A stretch of 64,000 nt of DNA from Alphaproteobacteria bacterium. GTDB lineage: Bacteria > Pseudomonadota > Alphaproteobacteria > UBA7985 > JAUIBT01. Positions 51,345 through 59,315 of the stretch are shown here, in pieces (positions within the stretch are counted from its first letter, which is position 1; the number at the start of each line of letters is the position of its first letter). The stretch spans positions 1 through 64,000 of the forward strand of contig JAUIDR010000006.1 of the NCBI GenBank assembly GCA_030428565.1, written 5' to 3'. The position numbers were made by a program, and so were the translations under genes. Under the pieces are notes generated by a model. It saw only the letters and a list, made by a program, of their open reading frames with translations. It did no database searches and had not been told where the DNA came from.

Positions 51345-52442
51345 ATGATTGTTCGTTACGGTGTGATTGGCTCTGGCATGATGGGCCAGGAGCATATCCG
51401 CAATCTTGCCCTGTTGGAGGGGGCAAAAGTCACCGCAATTGCGGATCAAAACGCTGATATGAGAGCGCAGGCGGGGGCGCTGCTAGAGCCGCAAGCCCAG
51501 GTATTTGCAGACTATAAGCAGCTTGTCGCCTCGGGCGCTTGTGATGCGCTGGTGGTGGCCACGCCAAACGACCTTCATCACGCGATGATGCTGGACTTGC
51601 TGGAATCGCCGCTGCCGATCCTGTGCGAAAAGCCGCTCTGTACTACGGTCAGTGAGTGTCGTGATGTTGTGGCTAAAGCGGAAGGTCGCGCGGCCCCGGT
51701 CTGGGTGGCGATGGAATACCGCTATATGGACCCGGTGCAGCGCTTGCTTGAGGAAGTGGGGGCTGGGCGCATCGGCCAACCACGCATGGTGGCCATCCGT
51801 GAGCACCGCTTTCCTTTCCTAGACAAGGTGGCGGCTTGGAACCGCTTCAACGCGAGCACCGGCGGCACTTTGGTCGAAAAATGCTGTCATTTCTGGGATC
51901 TGATGCGGCTCATTCTGCAATCAAATCCGCGGCGGGTCTATGCTTCTGCCCGGCAGGATGTGAACCACAAGGGTGAAGCCTACGATGGCCGAGCACCGGA
52001 CATCTTAGACAATGCCTTTGTCACGCTCGACTTCGAGAATGGCGCGCGGGCGATGCTGGATCTTTGCATGTTTGCAGAGGGCTCGCGCTGGCAGGAAGTT
52101 GTGTCGGTCACTGGGGATCTGGCGCGAATTGATGCCAAGGTGCCTGGTCCTGCGCGTTTTTCGGCCAACGGGCATCAGCACGCCGCCGAACTGGAGATCT
52201 CTGAGCGCGCCAGCAAAACTGTCACCCGCGAAACGATTACCGGCGACCCGCGCATTTTGGCGGCAGGCGACCATTTTGGCTCGACCTTCTATCAGCATGA
52301 GCGCTTCTTGCGCTTGATCCAGACAGGCGTTGGCAAGCCAGAAGTCGATTTGAAAGACGGCCTCTGGTCGGTTCTGATCGGGCAGGCTGCCGAGCAGAGC
52401 GCTCGCAGCGGCCAAGCTGTTGAACTGGGGGACCTAAAATGA
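51345..52442 (+). CDS. Gfo/Idh/MocA-family protein, possible NAD-dependent glycosidase or sugar oxidoreductase
   Basis: The protein has 365 residues. The Rossmann motif GVIGSGMMGQEH is at about 6-17 and the lysine motif CEKPLCT is about residue 90. GGTLVEKCCHFWDLM carries the family's usual His region. A recently described group of NAD-dependent sulfoquinovosidases (GH188) belongs to this superfamily and releases sulfoquinovose from its glycosides. That would give this cluster its missing glycosidase, since no GH31 YihQ-like gene is present. A plain sugar dehydrogenase is equally possible from sequence. It overlaps the epimerase start by 4 bp. Confidence 0.78.
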   Translation: MIVRYGVIGSGMMGQEHIRNLALLEGAKVTAIADQNADMRAQAGALLEPQAQVFADYKQLVASGACDALVVATPNDLHHAMMLDLLESPLPILCEKPLCTTVSECRDVVAKAEGRAAPVWVAMEYRYMDPVQRLLEEVGAGRIGQPRMVAIREHRFPFLDKVAAWNRFNASTGGTLVEKCCHFWDLMRLILQSNPRRVYASARQDVNHKGEAYDGRAPDILDNAFVTLDFENGARAMLDLCMFAEGSRWQEVVSVTGDLARIDAKVPGPARFSANGHQHAAELEISERASKTVTRETITGDPRILAAGDHFGSTFYQHERFLRLIQTGVGKPEVDLKDGLWSVLIGQAAEQSARSGQAVELGDLK

Positions 52443-53431
52443 CTCATTTTGGACAACTGCCGAGCGGCGAGAGCGTCGAACGGGTTGCGATTTCTGGCGG
52501 CGGCCTTCGCGCCCATGTCCTCACTTACGGTGCTGTATTGCAGGATCTTTTCCTGGAAGGACACGCCGCCCCCTTGGTGTTGGGCTTCGATAATCTGGCC
52601 GCCTACCTAAACCATTCTCCCTATTTCGGGGCCACGGCTGGGCGTTGCGCCAATCGCATTCGCGATGGACACTTGGAGCTAGACGGGCAGAGCTATCAGC
52701 TCGACACCAACTTTTTGGGCAAACACTGTCTGCACGGCGGCGTGGCAGGCATGGGCAAGAAGCTTTGGCGCCTTGAGCGCCATGATGCCAGCGCTGTCGT
52801 GCTTCGCCATGAGTCGCCCGATGGTGACATGGGTTTCCCGGGCGACTTGCAGGCACGCTTGCGCATCTGTCTATTGGAGGGCGGTGTGCTGGATATCGTC
52901 ATGGAAGCGACGACCAACGCGCCAACGCTCTGCAACCTGGCCCATCATAGCTATTTCGTGTTGGACGATAGCGGCTCGGTCGCGGACCATCAGCTTCAGA
53001 TCGCCGCGCAGCGCTATACGCCGGTAGACGAGGAACTCATACCCACCGGCGAACTGGCGTCGGTCGTTGGCACGCGGTTTGATTTTCGCCGGCCCGCCGC
53101 TGTGGCGCAGGGCCAACCCTTGCTCGATCACAATTTTTGCCTGTCAAACGAGCGCGAGGCCTTGAGGCCGATGGCTTGGTTGCGGAGCTCGAAATCCGGC
53201 GTCAGCATGGAGCTGCGCACCACCGAGCCGGGGTTGCAGGTTTACGATGGGGCCAAGGTTAACATCGACCCGCCAGGCCTGGATGGACGGCCGATGCGCG
53301 CGAATGCGGGCATTGCCTTGGAGCCTCAGGTCTGGCCTGACGCCAACCATCATCCGCATTTCCCGCAAGCCATCTTGCGGCCTGGCCAGAGCTATCGCCA
53401 GCACACACAGTACATCTTTTCGAAGGGCTAG
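52439..53431 (+). CDS. Aldose 1-epimerase (mutarotase)
   Basis: The protein has 330 residues. The GalM landmarks are GATAGRCANRI (about 61-71), LHGGVAGMGKKLW, NLAHHSYFVL (catalytic His) and the C-terminal GIALEPQVWPDA (catalytic Glu). It interconverts alpha and beta anomers of an aldose. In the E. coli yih cluster an epimerase of this family (YihR) serves sulfoquinovose. Here it is coupled (4-bp overlap) to the Gfo/Idh/MocA gene and sits 2 bp before the aldehyde dehydrogenase gene. Confidence 0.9.
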   Translation: MTHFGQLPSGESVERVAISGGGLRAHVLTYGAVLQDLFLEGHAAPLVLGFDNLAAYLNHSPYFGATAGRCANRIRDGHLELDGQSYQLDTNFLGKHCLHGGVAGMGKKLWRLERHDASAVVLRHESPDGDMGFPGDLQARLRICLLEGGVLDIVMEATTNAPTLCNLAHHSYFVLDDSGSVADHQLQIAAQRYTPVDEELIPTGELASVVGTRFDFRRPAAVAQGQPLLDHNFCLSNEREALRPMAWLRSSKSGVSMELRTTEPGLQVYDGAKVNIDPPGLDGRPMRANAGIALEPQVWPDANHHPHFPQAILRPGQSYRQHTQYIFSKG

Positions 53432-53433
53432 AA

Positions 53434-54888
53434 ATGAGCGATTTCAACGGACTAATGATGCAGGCCAACCTGGTCGGCGGAGAGTGGATCGCAGCCGATA
53501 ATGCTCAACAGCTGGCCGTCACCAACCCAGCAACCGGCGCCGTCCTCGGGCAAGTTCCCAACTGCGGCGAAGCCGAGACCCAGCGCGCTATTGCTGCCGC
53601 TGCCGCTGCCTTTGATGACTATTCGCGCAGCGATTTGTCATTTCGCGTGGGTCTGTTGCACGACCTTCACGACGCCTTAATGGACAATCAAGAACCGCTA
53701 GCGCAGCTCTTGACCGCTGAGCAAGGCAAGCCCTTGTTCGAAGCGCGTGGAGAGATTGCCATCGGGGCGGCCTATGTGCGCTGGTTCGCCGAAGAGATCC
53801 GCCGCACTAAGGGCGAAATCGTCCCGGCGCCGGTCTCGGGACGTCGGCTGTTGGTCACCCATCATCCTGTGGGCGTCGTGGGGGCCATCACCCCTTGGAA
53901 CTTCCCGTCTTCCATGCTAGCGCGCAAGCTTGGTCCTGCGCTGGCCGCGGGCTGTACTCTGATCGTGAAGCCTGCCAGCGCCACACCCTATTCCGGCTTG
54001 GCCTGGGGCAAACTCTGCCAGGATGTCGGATTTCCGGCTGGTGTCGTAAATATCGTGACAGGCTCGGCGCGCGCCATCGGTGGGGCCATCATGCAGAGCT
54101 CAGAGGTTCGCAAAGTGACCTTCACCGGCTCGACGGAAGTCGGTAAGACCTTGCTGCGCCAGGCCGCTGATACGGTCAAGAAGGTCTCGATGGAGCTAGG
54201 CGGCAATGCACCTTTCATCGTTTTCGACGATGCCGACCTAGATGCTGCGGTGGCAGGGGCCATGATCGCCAAGTATCGCAACATGGGCCAGACCTGCGTT
54301 TGTACCAACCGCTTCTATGTTCAGGCCGGCATTCACGATGCCTTTGTCGAGCGCCTGACCCAAGCTACTGCTGCGCTTGTTGTCGGCAACGGCGCTGAGG
54401 ACGGCGTACAGCAGGGGCCCCTGATCGACATCGAAGCGGTCGAGAAAGTGGAAGCTCTGATCGCCGATGCCAGGGCCAAGGGCGGCCAAGTCGTGCAGGG
54501 TGGCAACCGCCACGCCAACGCGGGCACCTTCTTTGAGCCCACCGTCATCACGGGCGCGACTGCGGACATGCGCTTTGCCAGCGAAGAGATTTTCGGGCCT
54601 CTTGCGGCGGTGTTCAAATTCGACAGCGAAGAAGACGTCATTGAGGCGGCCAACGCCACCCGCTTTGGCTTGGCAGCCTATGCCTATACGCGCGACCTTG
54701 GCCGTAGCTTCCGACTGAACGCGCGTCTGGACTATGGTCTGATTGGCATCAATACGGGCATGGTGGCCACGGTTGAAGCGCCCTTTGGGGGCGTCAAAGA
54801 AAGTGGCATGGGCAAGGAGGGCGGCAGCCAAGGGCTGGAGGACTATATGGTCGGCAAATACACCTGTCTTGAAGGGCTGGGCGCATGA
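53434..54888 (+). CDS. NAD(P)-dependent aldehyde dehydrogenase, succinate-semialdehyde/sulfolactaldehyde dehydrogenase-like
   Basis: The protein has 484 residues. Catalytic residues are N156 in TPWNFPSS, E254 in SMELGGNAP and C288 in GQTCVCTNR. The adjacent C290 matches the redox pair of GabD-type enzymes. The family includes the sulfolactaldehyde dehydrogenase of Pseudomonas putida SQ1. In this cluster it would oxidise the aldehyde released by the aldolase to (S)-sulfolactate, whereas E. coli reduces it (YihU). The stop overlaps the SlcC-like start (ATGA), tying the two oxidations together. Confidence 0.88.
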   Translation: MSDFNGLMMQANLVGGEWIAADNAQQLAVTNPATGAVLGQVPNCGEAETQRAIAAAAAAFDDYSRSDLSFRVGLLHDLHDALMDNQEPLAQLLTAEQGKPLFEARGEIAIGAAYVRWFAEEIRRTKGEIVPAPVSGRRLLVTHHPVGVVGAITPWNFPSSMLARKLGPALAAGCTLIVKPASATPYSGLAWGKLCQDVGFPAGVVNIVTGSARAIGGAIMQSSEVRKVTFTGSTEVGKTLLRQAADTVKKVSMELGGNAPFIVFDDADLDAAVAGAMIAKYRNMGQTCVCTNRFYVQAGIHDAFVERLTQATAALVVGNGAEDGVQQGPLIDIEAVEKVEALIADARAKGGQVVQGGNRHANAGTFFEPTVITGATADMRFASEEIFGPLAAVFKFDSEEDVIEAANATRFGLAAYAYTRDLGRSFRLNARLDYGLIGINTGMVATVEAPFGGVKESGMGKEGGSQGLEDYMVGKYTCLEGLGA

Positions 54889-55799
54889 TCCTTGTCACGG
54901 AATTCATGGATCAGGCTGCGGTCGATCGCATGTGCGAACAGCACAGCGTTATTTACGAGCCCGCCTTGGCCGATCGCCAACAGGACATTCCGGCCGCTCT
55001 GACTGACGCGACGGCGCTGATTGTGCGCAATCGCACGCAAGTTACGACGGCGCTGCTGGCATCGGCTCCAAAGCTGAAGGTCGTGGGGCGCCTGGGTGTG
55101 GGGCTGGACAATATCGACCTGGAGGCTTGTGCGGCGCGCGGGGTCGAGGTGATACCCGCCACCGGGGCCAACACCCTGTCCGTCGCCGAGTACGTCGTCA
55201 CCAACGCTTTGGTTTTGTTGCGCAATGCCTACCAGGCGCGGGCACGCATGGAGGCAGGCGAGTGGCCGCGCGCGGATTGCTCGGGCCGCGAGGTGGCCGG
55301 GCGTTGGCTCGGTTTGATCGGCTACGGCGCGATTGCGCGCAAGACGGCAGAGCTGGCAATGGCGCTGGGCATGCAGGTCTGCGCCTATGATCCCGTGCTC
55401 GCGCACGATGATCCGGCTTGGTCGGGCGTCCGTCGCTGCGAGCTTGGCGAACTGCTGGCTTTGAGCGACGCAGTCAGCCTGCACGTGCCTCTGGTCGATG
55501 CGACCCGCCATCTCATCAACGCTGAGACCCTGGCGCAGATGGATAGCGATGCGGTTTTGATCAACGCTGCGCGCGGCGGGGTGGTGGATGAGGCGGCCTT
55601 GGCGGCGGCGATGCGCGATGGGCGGCTTGCCGGTGCCGCGTTGGACGTGTTCGAGACCGAGCCCCTGACTGCCGAGGCTGCGCAGGTCTTTGCCGGTTTG
55701 GACAATCTGATCCTGACCCCCCATATCGCCGGAGTGACCCAGGACAGCAACGAACGGGTCAGCGCGCTGATCGCCGACGCCGTGCTGGCCCGGCTTTAG
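54885..55799 (+). CDS. D-3-phosphoglycerate dehydrogenase-family protein, SlcC ((S)-sulfolactate dehydrogenase)-like
   Basis: The protein has 304 residues. The NAD motif GLIGYGAIAR begins at about 143. Catalytic residues are R230 in NAARGGVVDE, a glutamate in DVFETEPL and H280 in LTPHIAGV. The N-terminal ILVTEFMDQAAV and ALIVRNRTQV segments match my memory of the SlcC family, which oxidises (S)-sulfolactate to sulfopyruvate. This is exactly the acid the upstream dehydrogenase would make from sulfolactaldehyde. Coupled to that gene, it closes the plus-strand operon. No sulfopyruvate decarboxylase or sulfolyase is visible, so the next step lies elsewhere. Confidence 0.82.
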   Translation: MILVTEFMDQAAVDRMCEQHSVIYEPALADRQQDIPAALTDATALIVRNRTQVTTALLASAPKLKVVGRLGVGLDNIDLEACAARGVEVIPATGANTLSVAEYVVTNALVLLRNAYQARARMEAGEWPRADCSGREVAGRWLGLIGYGAIARKTAELAMALGMQVCAYDPVLAHDDPAWSGVRRCELGELLALSDAVSLHVPLVDATRHLINAETLAQMDSDAVLINAARGGVVDEAALAAAMRDGRLAGAALDVFETEPLTAEAAQVFAGLDNLILTPHIAGVTQDSNERVSALIADAVLARL

Positions 55800-55974
55800 G
55801 GCGGGCATTGCCATTCTGCCGCTGTTGGCGGATATTTTGCTGGCGCCGCTTGTCTTTGCAATCGGGTATAAGTGCCTCTGTCCAGAGCGAAGGGCGCTAG
55901 ATTAGCAACAGCCCGTCCGCTCTAGCCGACTGATTTCTAATGCAAGTCCATGCTCACTCGTGTTGCCACTCAAT

Positions 55975-56022
55975 CGCGGCTTGGTGAAAACGCGGCTTGG
56001 TGAAAACGCGGCTTGGTGAAAA
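55975..56022. repeat. 16-bp tandem array (3 perfect copies plus a partial)
   Basis: CGCGGCTTGGTGAAAA occurs three times without change (55975, 55991, 56007), and a fourth copy (CGCGGCTTGTTGCGTG) has decayed. Perfect identity suggests a recent expansion. Confidence 0.9.
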
Positions 56023-56037
56023 CGCGGCTTGTTGCGT

Positions 56038-56090
56038 GGTTTTTCCAAAAAAACCGGGCATTGTTTTGCAAAAACAAAAGCTTACCCGGT
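56038..56090. terminator. Nested AT-rich hairpins, probable bidirectional transcript end
   Basis: GGTTTTT pairs with AAAAACC (56038-56055). ACCGGG (56053-56058) pairs with CCCGGT (56085-56090), enclosing GTTTT/AAAAC (56063-56075). The two structures share bases at 56053-56055. The position between convergent stops and the A/T runs support a terminator for both operons. Confidence 0.6.
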
Positions 56091-56135
56091 AACTAGTGTA
56101 GCAGTTCAGAATTTGTGGTCCAGCCGCAAAGAGGG

Positions 56136-57071
56136 CTAGCCCGCGAGCGCTAGGCCCTGACGCTGGCTGAAGTCCTGCACCACTTGGCGCACCTGCGCCA
56201 GGGTCAGGCCGTGTTCTTCGCGCAGGTAGGCATAGCTGCCGCAATACTTGGAGTAGCGGTCGGCGATACCAACGCGCTTGATCGGCAACGGTGCTGCCTC
56301 GCTCAGAGCCTCGCAGACTGCCGAGCCCATGCCGGCGAAGACGGAATGCTCTTCCAGCGTCACCACGGCTTGATGCCGCTGGGCTAGTGCGATCAGCGCC
56401 GCCTCGGGCAGGGGCTTTATCAGCGGCAGGCTGTAGGCGGCTATGCTAGCGGGGACCTCGGCCGCCAGATCGCGCGCCAGGGCCACCATGGAGCCCGTCG
56501 CCACCAGCGCCAGAGGCTGGTTCGAAGCGCCTGCCAAAGGGCAAAGCCCAGCGGCGTCTGGGCCCATAGGCTGAGCGTGGACCGCGCCGACATCGGCTTT
56601 GCCGATCCGAATATAGCTGGGGCGTTGACCCGCGTAGGCGCGCTCTAACGCCCAAGCCATCTCAACGTCATCACAGGGTGAATAGACATCCAGGCCCGCA
56701 ATGGCGCGGCTACAGGCGATATCTTCAGCGCACTGGTGGCTGGTTCCCAGCGTTGAATAGACAAAGCCAGCGCCATCACCAAACAGCACCACCGGTAGGC
56801 CATCGTGGGCGATATCTAGCTTGATTTGCTCGACGACGCGGGTCGGGATGAAGGCGGCCAGACCATAGACGAAGGGGCGGTAGCCCCCACGCGCCAAGCC
56901 CGCTGCCACGCCGACCATATTCTGTTCGGCCACCCCGCAATTGAGGTACTGGTCGGGGCACGCGCGACGCAGCTCGTCAAACAGCGCATAGCCGTGATCG
57001 CCGGTCAGCAAAATGAAGCGCTCGTCCTTTTTGGCCAGATCGACCAGGAACTTTGAGAAGACCTCGCGCAC
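56136..57071 (-). CDS. Transketolase-like protein, C-terminal half (pyrimidine-binding and C-terminal domains)
   Basis: The protein has 311 residues from GTG 57071 (GGAGG eight bases upstream). It spans the PYR-binding domain (LTGDHGYALFDELR, NCGVAEQNMVGVAAGLA with the conserved Glu that activates ThDP) and the C-terminal domain (AVVTLEEHSVFAGMGSAVCE). It is the partner of the N-terminal half three bases upstream. Split transketolases occur in secondary and surface-sugar pathways. The operon order (GT2, N half, C half) links this enzyme to polysaccharide synthesis. Confidence 0.9.
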   Translation of the reverse strand: MREVFSKFLVDLAKKDERFILLTGDHGYALFDELRRACPDQYLNCGVAEQNMVGVAAGLARGGYRPFVYGLAAFIPTRVVEQIKLDIAHDGLPVVLFGDGAGFVYSTLGTSHQCAEDIACSRAIAGLDVYSPCDDVEMAWALERAYAGQRPSYIRIGKADVGAVHAQPMGPDAAGLCPLAGASNQPLALVATGSMVALARDLAAEVPASIAAYSLPLIKPLPEAALIALAQRHQAVVTLEEHSVFAGMGSAVCEALSEAAPLPIKRVGIADRYSKYCGSYAYLREEHGLTLAQVRQVVQDFSQRQGLALAG

Positions 57072-57074
57072 GGT

Positions 57075-57902
57075 TCAGTCCTCCAATTCGCGGTTGGCTT
57101 GGGCAAAGGTCTCGTCGGTTAGCCGCGAGTAGTGCCAGGCGTTGTTGTTCTCCATAAAGCTGACGCCCTTGCCTTTGACGGTCTTGGCGATCAGTGCTTT
57201 GGGGCGCGGGTCTTGACCGTCACAAAAGCGGGTCAAAGCGGCGTGCAGCGCCGTCTCGTCGTGGCCGTCCACAACAGCCGCTTCAAAGCCAAAGCTGGCG
57301 AATTTGGCCTCCATCGCGCCCAGGTCCATGATGTCAGCCGTGGAGCCCATGGCTTGCAGACCGTTTTCGTCCACGATGGTGATGAAATTGGCAAGCTTGT
57401 GCTGAGCGGCCAACAGCGCGCCTTCCCAGATGGGCCCCTCGTTGCTCTCGCCGTCGCCGATAATGCAAAATGTTCGCTGCTGGCTGCCGCTGCGTTTGGC
57501 GGCCAGGGCCAGCCCCAAGGCGACGCTGAAACCATGCCCCAGCGAACCCGACGTGACCTCTAGCCCTTGCGTGCGCGAGTCCGACAGGCCCATAAGCGCG
57601 CTGCCGTCGGAAAAATAGCGCGCGACGTGGCTGTCATCCAGCCAGCCGCGCTCCAGCATGCAAGCGTATTGTGCCATGACGCCGTGGCCCTTGCTGAGCG
57701 CCAAGTAGTCGCGCTGCGGGTGGTCGGGATCATTGCCGGGGTAGCGCAGAAAATCGCGGTGTAGGACGGCCAATATTTCGACCAGGGAAAAGCTGCAACC
57801 GATATGAACCGCGTTGCCCGCTTTGGCCATGGCCAGGATGCTACGACGCAATTGCTTTGGATCGAAAGCGCCGGCGAAGTAGTTGGCTTGGGTGCTGCTC
57901 AC
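57075..57902 (-). CDS. Transketolase-like protein, N-terminal half (ThDP pyrophosphate-binding domain), GTG start
   Basis: The protein has 275 residues. The ThDP motif runs from GDGESNEGPIWEGALLA to VDENGLQ (about 149-181), and SKGHG and GSLGHGFSVALG hold other cofactor contacts. GTG 57902 overlaps the glycosyltransferase stop by 4 bp (GTGA). With the C half it would transfer a two-carbon ketol unit. It lacks the third domain, which the next gene supplies. The coupling to a glycosyltransferase and closeness to rfbFGH suggest a role in making a branched or extended sugar. Confidence 0.9.
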   Translation of the reverse strand: MSSTQANYFAGAFDPKQLRRSILAMAKAGNAVHIGCSFSLVEILAVLHRDFLRYPGNDPDHPQRDYLALSKGHGVMAQYACMLERGWLDDSHVARYFSDGSALMGLSDSRTQGLEVTSGSLGHGFSVALGLALAAKRSGSQQRTFCIIGDGESNEGPIWEGALLAAQHKLANFITIVDENGLQAMGSTADIMDLGAMEAKFASFGFEAAVVDGHDETALHAALTRFCDGQDPRPKALIAKTVKGKGVSFMENNNAWHYSRLTDETFAQANRELED

Positions 57903-58867
57903 GCGCGCTCTCCCCCTGGCTGATCGGCAAAGTTGATGCGCTCTTTTTCGACGACCAGCGGCTTTTTGCGGACCTGGCTGTGGACCGCCGACAGGTACTC
58001 GCCCAAGACACCCATGAAAAATAGCTGCACACCGCCCAAAAAGAAGATGGCAACGATTATGGTAATGGTGCCTGGCGGGGCCAGCGAGCCCGCCGCTAAA
58101 AGCTGTGCCACAACGCTGTAAAGGGCAAACAGAACGCTCAAAATGCTGACGGTCATGCCGATAAAAATTGCCAGGCGCATGGGGACATTGGTGAAGGAAA
58201 TCAGACCGTTAACCGCTTGGTCGAACAGGCGGTAGGCGTTACCAGAGCTAATGCCGCGCTTGCGGGGCTTCATGTCATAGGTGATGCCGGTGGCTTCAAA
58301 GCCGCAGTTGGCGATGATGCCGCGCATGTAGGGGTAGTAGTCCTCGTGCTGCAAGACGGCCTTCAGCACCTGGCGGTCGATCAGTTGAAATTCGCCCGCA
58401 CCTTGCGGAACGTGGAAGTTGGTCATGCCCGAGACCAACTTATAGAAAATGGCGCGGCACTGGCGCAGCAGCCAGCTCTCTTTGCGGTTGGCACGCACGC
58501 CATAGACCACCTTTGCACCGTCTTCCCATTTTTTGACCATCTGCGGGATGATCTCCACCGGGTCTTGCAGGTCGGCGGCCAACATGACCACGGTGGCATC
58601 GCCGTCAGAGTGGCGATTGCCGTTGAAAAGATTGTGGAAGGGACCGAAATTGCGCGAGTTCAGAACCACTTTTACGCGCTTGTCTTCGGCCGCCAGCTCG
58701 CGAAGGATGGCCTCGCTGCGGTCCAGGGAAGCGTTGTCGCAAAAAATGTGCTCGTACTCATAGCCAGGCAGCGCGCTTGCAAAGGTATCGCGCACGGCTT
58801 CATAACATAGGCGAATGTTGGCCTCCTCGTTATAACAAGGGGTCACAATCGAGATCTTTTTGGTCAT
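57899..58867 (-). CDS. Family 2 glycosyltransferase, GtrB/polyprenyl-phosphate type, with two C-terminal membrane helices
   Basis: The protein has 322 residues. The GT-A catalytic domain has SIVTPCYNEEANI at the start, FCDNASLD and the metal-binding D in MLAADLQDPVE, followed by the GtrB-like FYKLVSGMTN and RGIIANCGF. Two hydrophobic helices lie at about 232-255 and 270-295, as in GtrB/DPM-like enzymes that load sugars onto undecaprenyl phosphate. It is the first gene of the minus-strand operon and is divergent from rfbH across 448 bp. Confidence 0.88.
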   Translation of the reverse strand: MTKKISIVTPCYNEEANIRLCYEAVRDTFASALPGYEYEHIFCDNASLDRSEAILRELAAEDKRVKVVLNSRNFGPFHNLFNGNRHSDGDATVVMLAADLQDPVEIIPQMVKKWEDGAKVVYGVRANRKESWLLRQCRAIFYKLVSGMTNFHVPQGAGEFQLIDRQVLKAVLQHEDYYPYMRGIIANCGFEATGITYDMKPRKRGISSGNAYRLFDQAVNGLISFTNVPMRLAIFIGMTVSILSVLFALYSVVAQLLAAGSLAPPGTITIIVAIFFLGGVQLFFMGVLGEYLSAVHSQVRKKPLVVEKERINFADQPGGERA

Positions 58868-59315
58868 GTCTAACAGTACCTCGCGCCCAGTTCGCGACTA
58901 GCGAGTCCAAATGATTTTCGTCCTGTCGCATGGCCCGAAGGCCGTGCTGGGCGAATGATTTGCATGACTAGGTACATGGGCCCGGCGTGCGGGTCAATTC
59001 GCGCTTACGACCAGCGCAGACGCTGTCTGTGGCAGGCGGCCAAGCCATTCCGAAAGCAGGTCGATTCGCAGTTCGGGCCTGCGCGCTGGTTCGGCGCCTG
59101 TGCCCGGCGGTAGGCGCGGGCAATTACCGCTCATCAATCAGAGCAATTTCTCGTTGGGTTGGCGTGATAAATATAGCAAAATCAGATAGTAAGCTCAATT
59201 AGCGCGAGCACCAATCGTTTTGTGCGGCCATTCGGCTTTATGCTAAGCCTTGTGTCCTTTGGCCTAGGCCGTCAATAAGTGGGGCTGAAGCAGGACCTGT
59301 CAATCGAGATCAAGA
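58868..59315. other. 448-bp divergent promoter region between glycosyltransferase and rfbH
   Basis: No convincing gene is seen. It must carry promoters for both surface-sugar operons. The AT-rich stretch at about 59160-59205 is the most promoter-like part, but I find no clear -35/-10 pair, and no JUMPstart element or riboswitch was recognised. Confidence 0.5.

Larger units (their letters stand above)
55800..56135. other. 336-bp non-coding gap between convergent operons
   Basis: No gene is seen. The gap holds a 16-bp tandem array and a cluster of hairpins (listed separately) between the SlcC-like stop and the transketolase stop. It must contain the 3' ends of both transcripts. Confidence 0.6.

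Noticed and set aside
56136-57902. Split transketolase as the sulfofructose transketolase of a sulfo-TK pathway belonging to the adjacent sugar cluster
   Set aside because: The halves are on the opposite strand, separated by a terminator-like gap, and coupled to a GT2 gene. The sugar cluster already has a kinase and aldolase.
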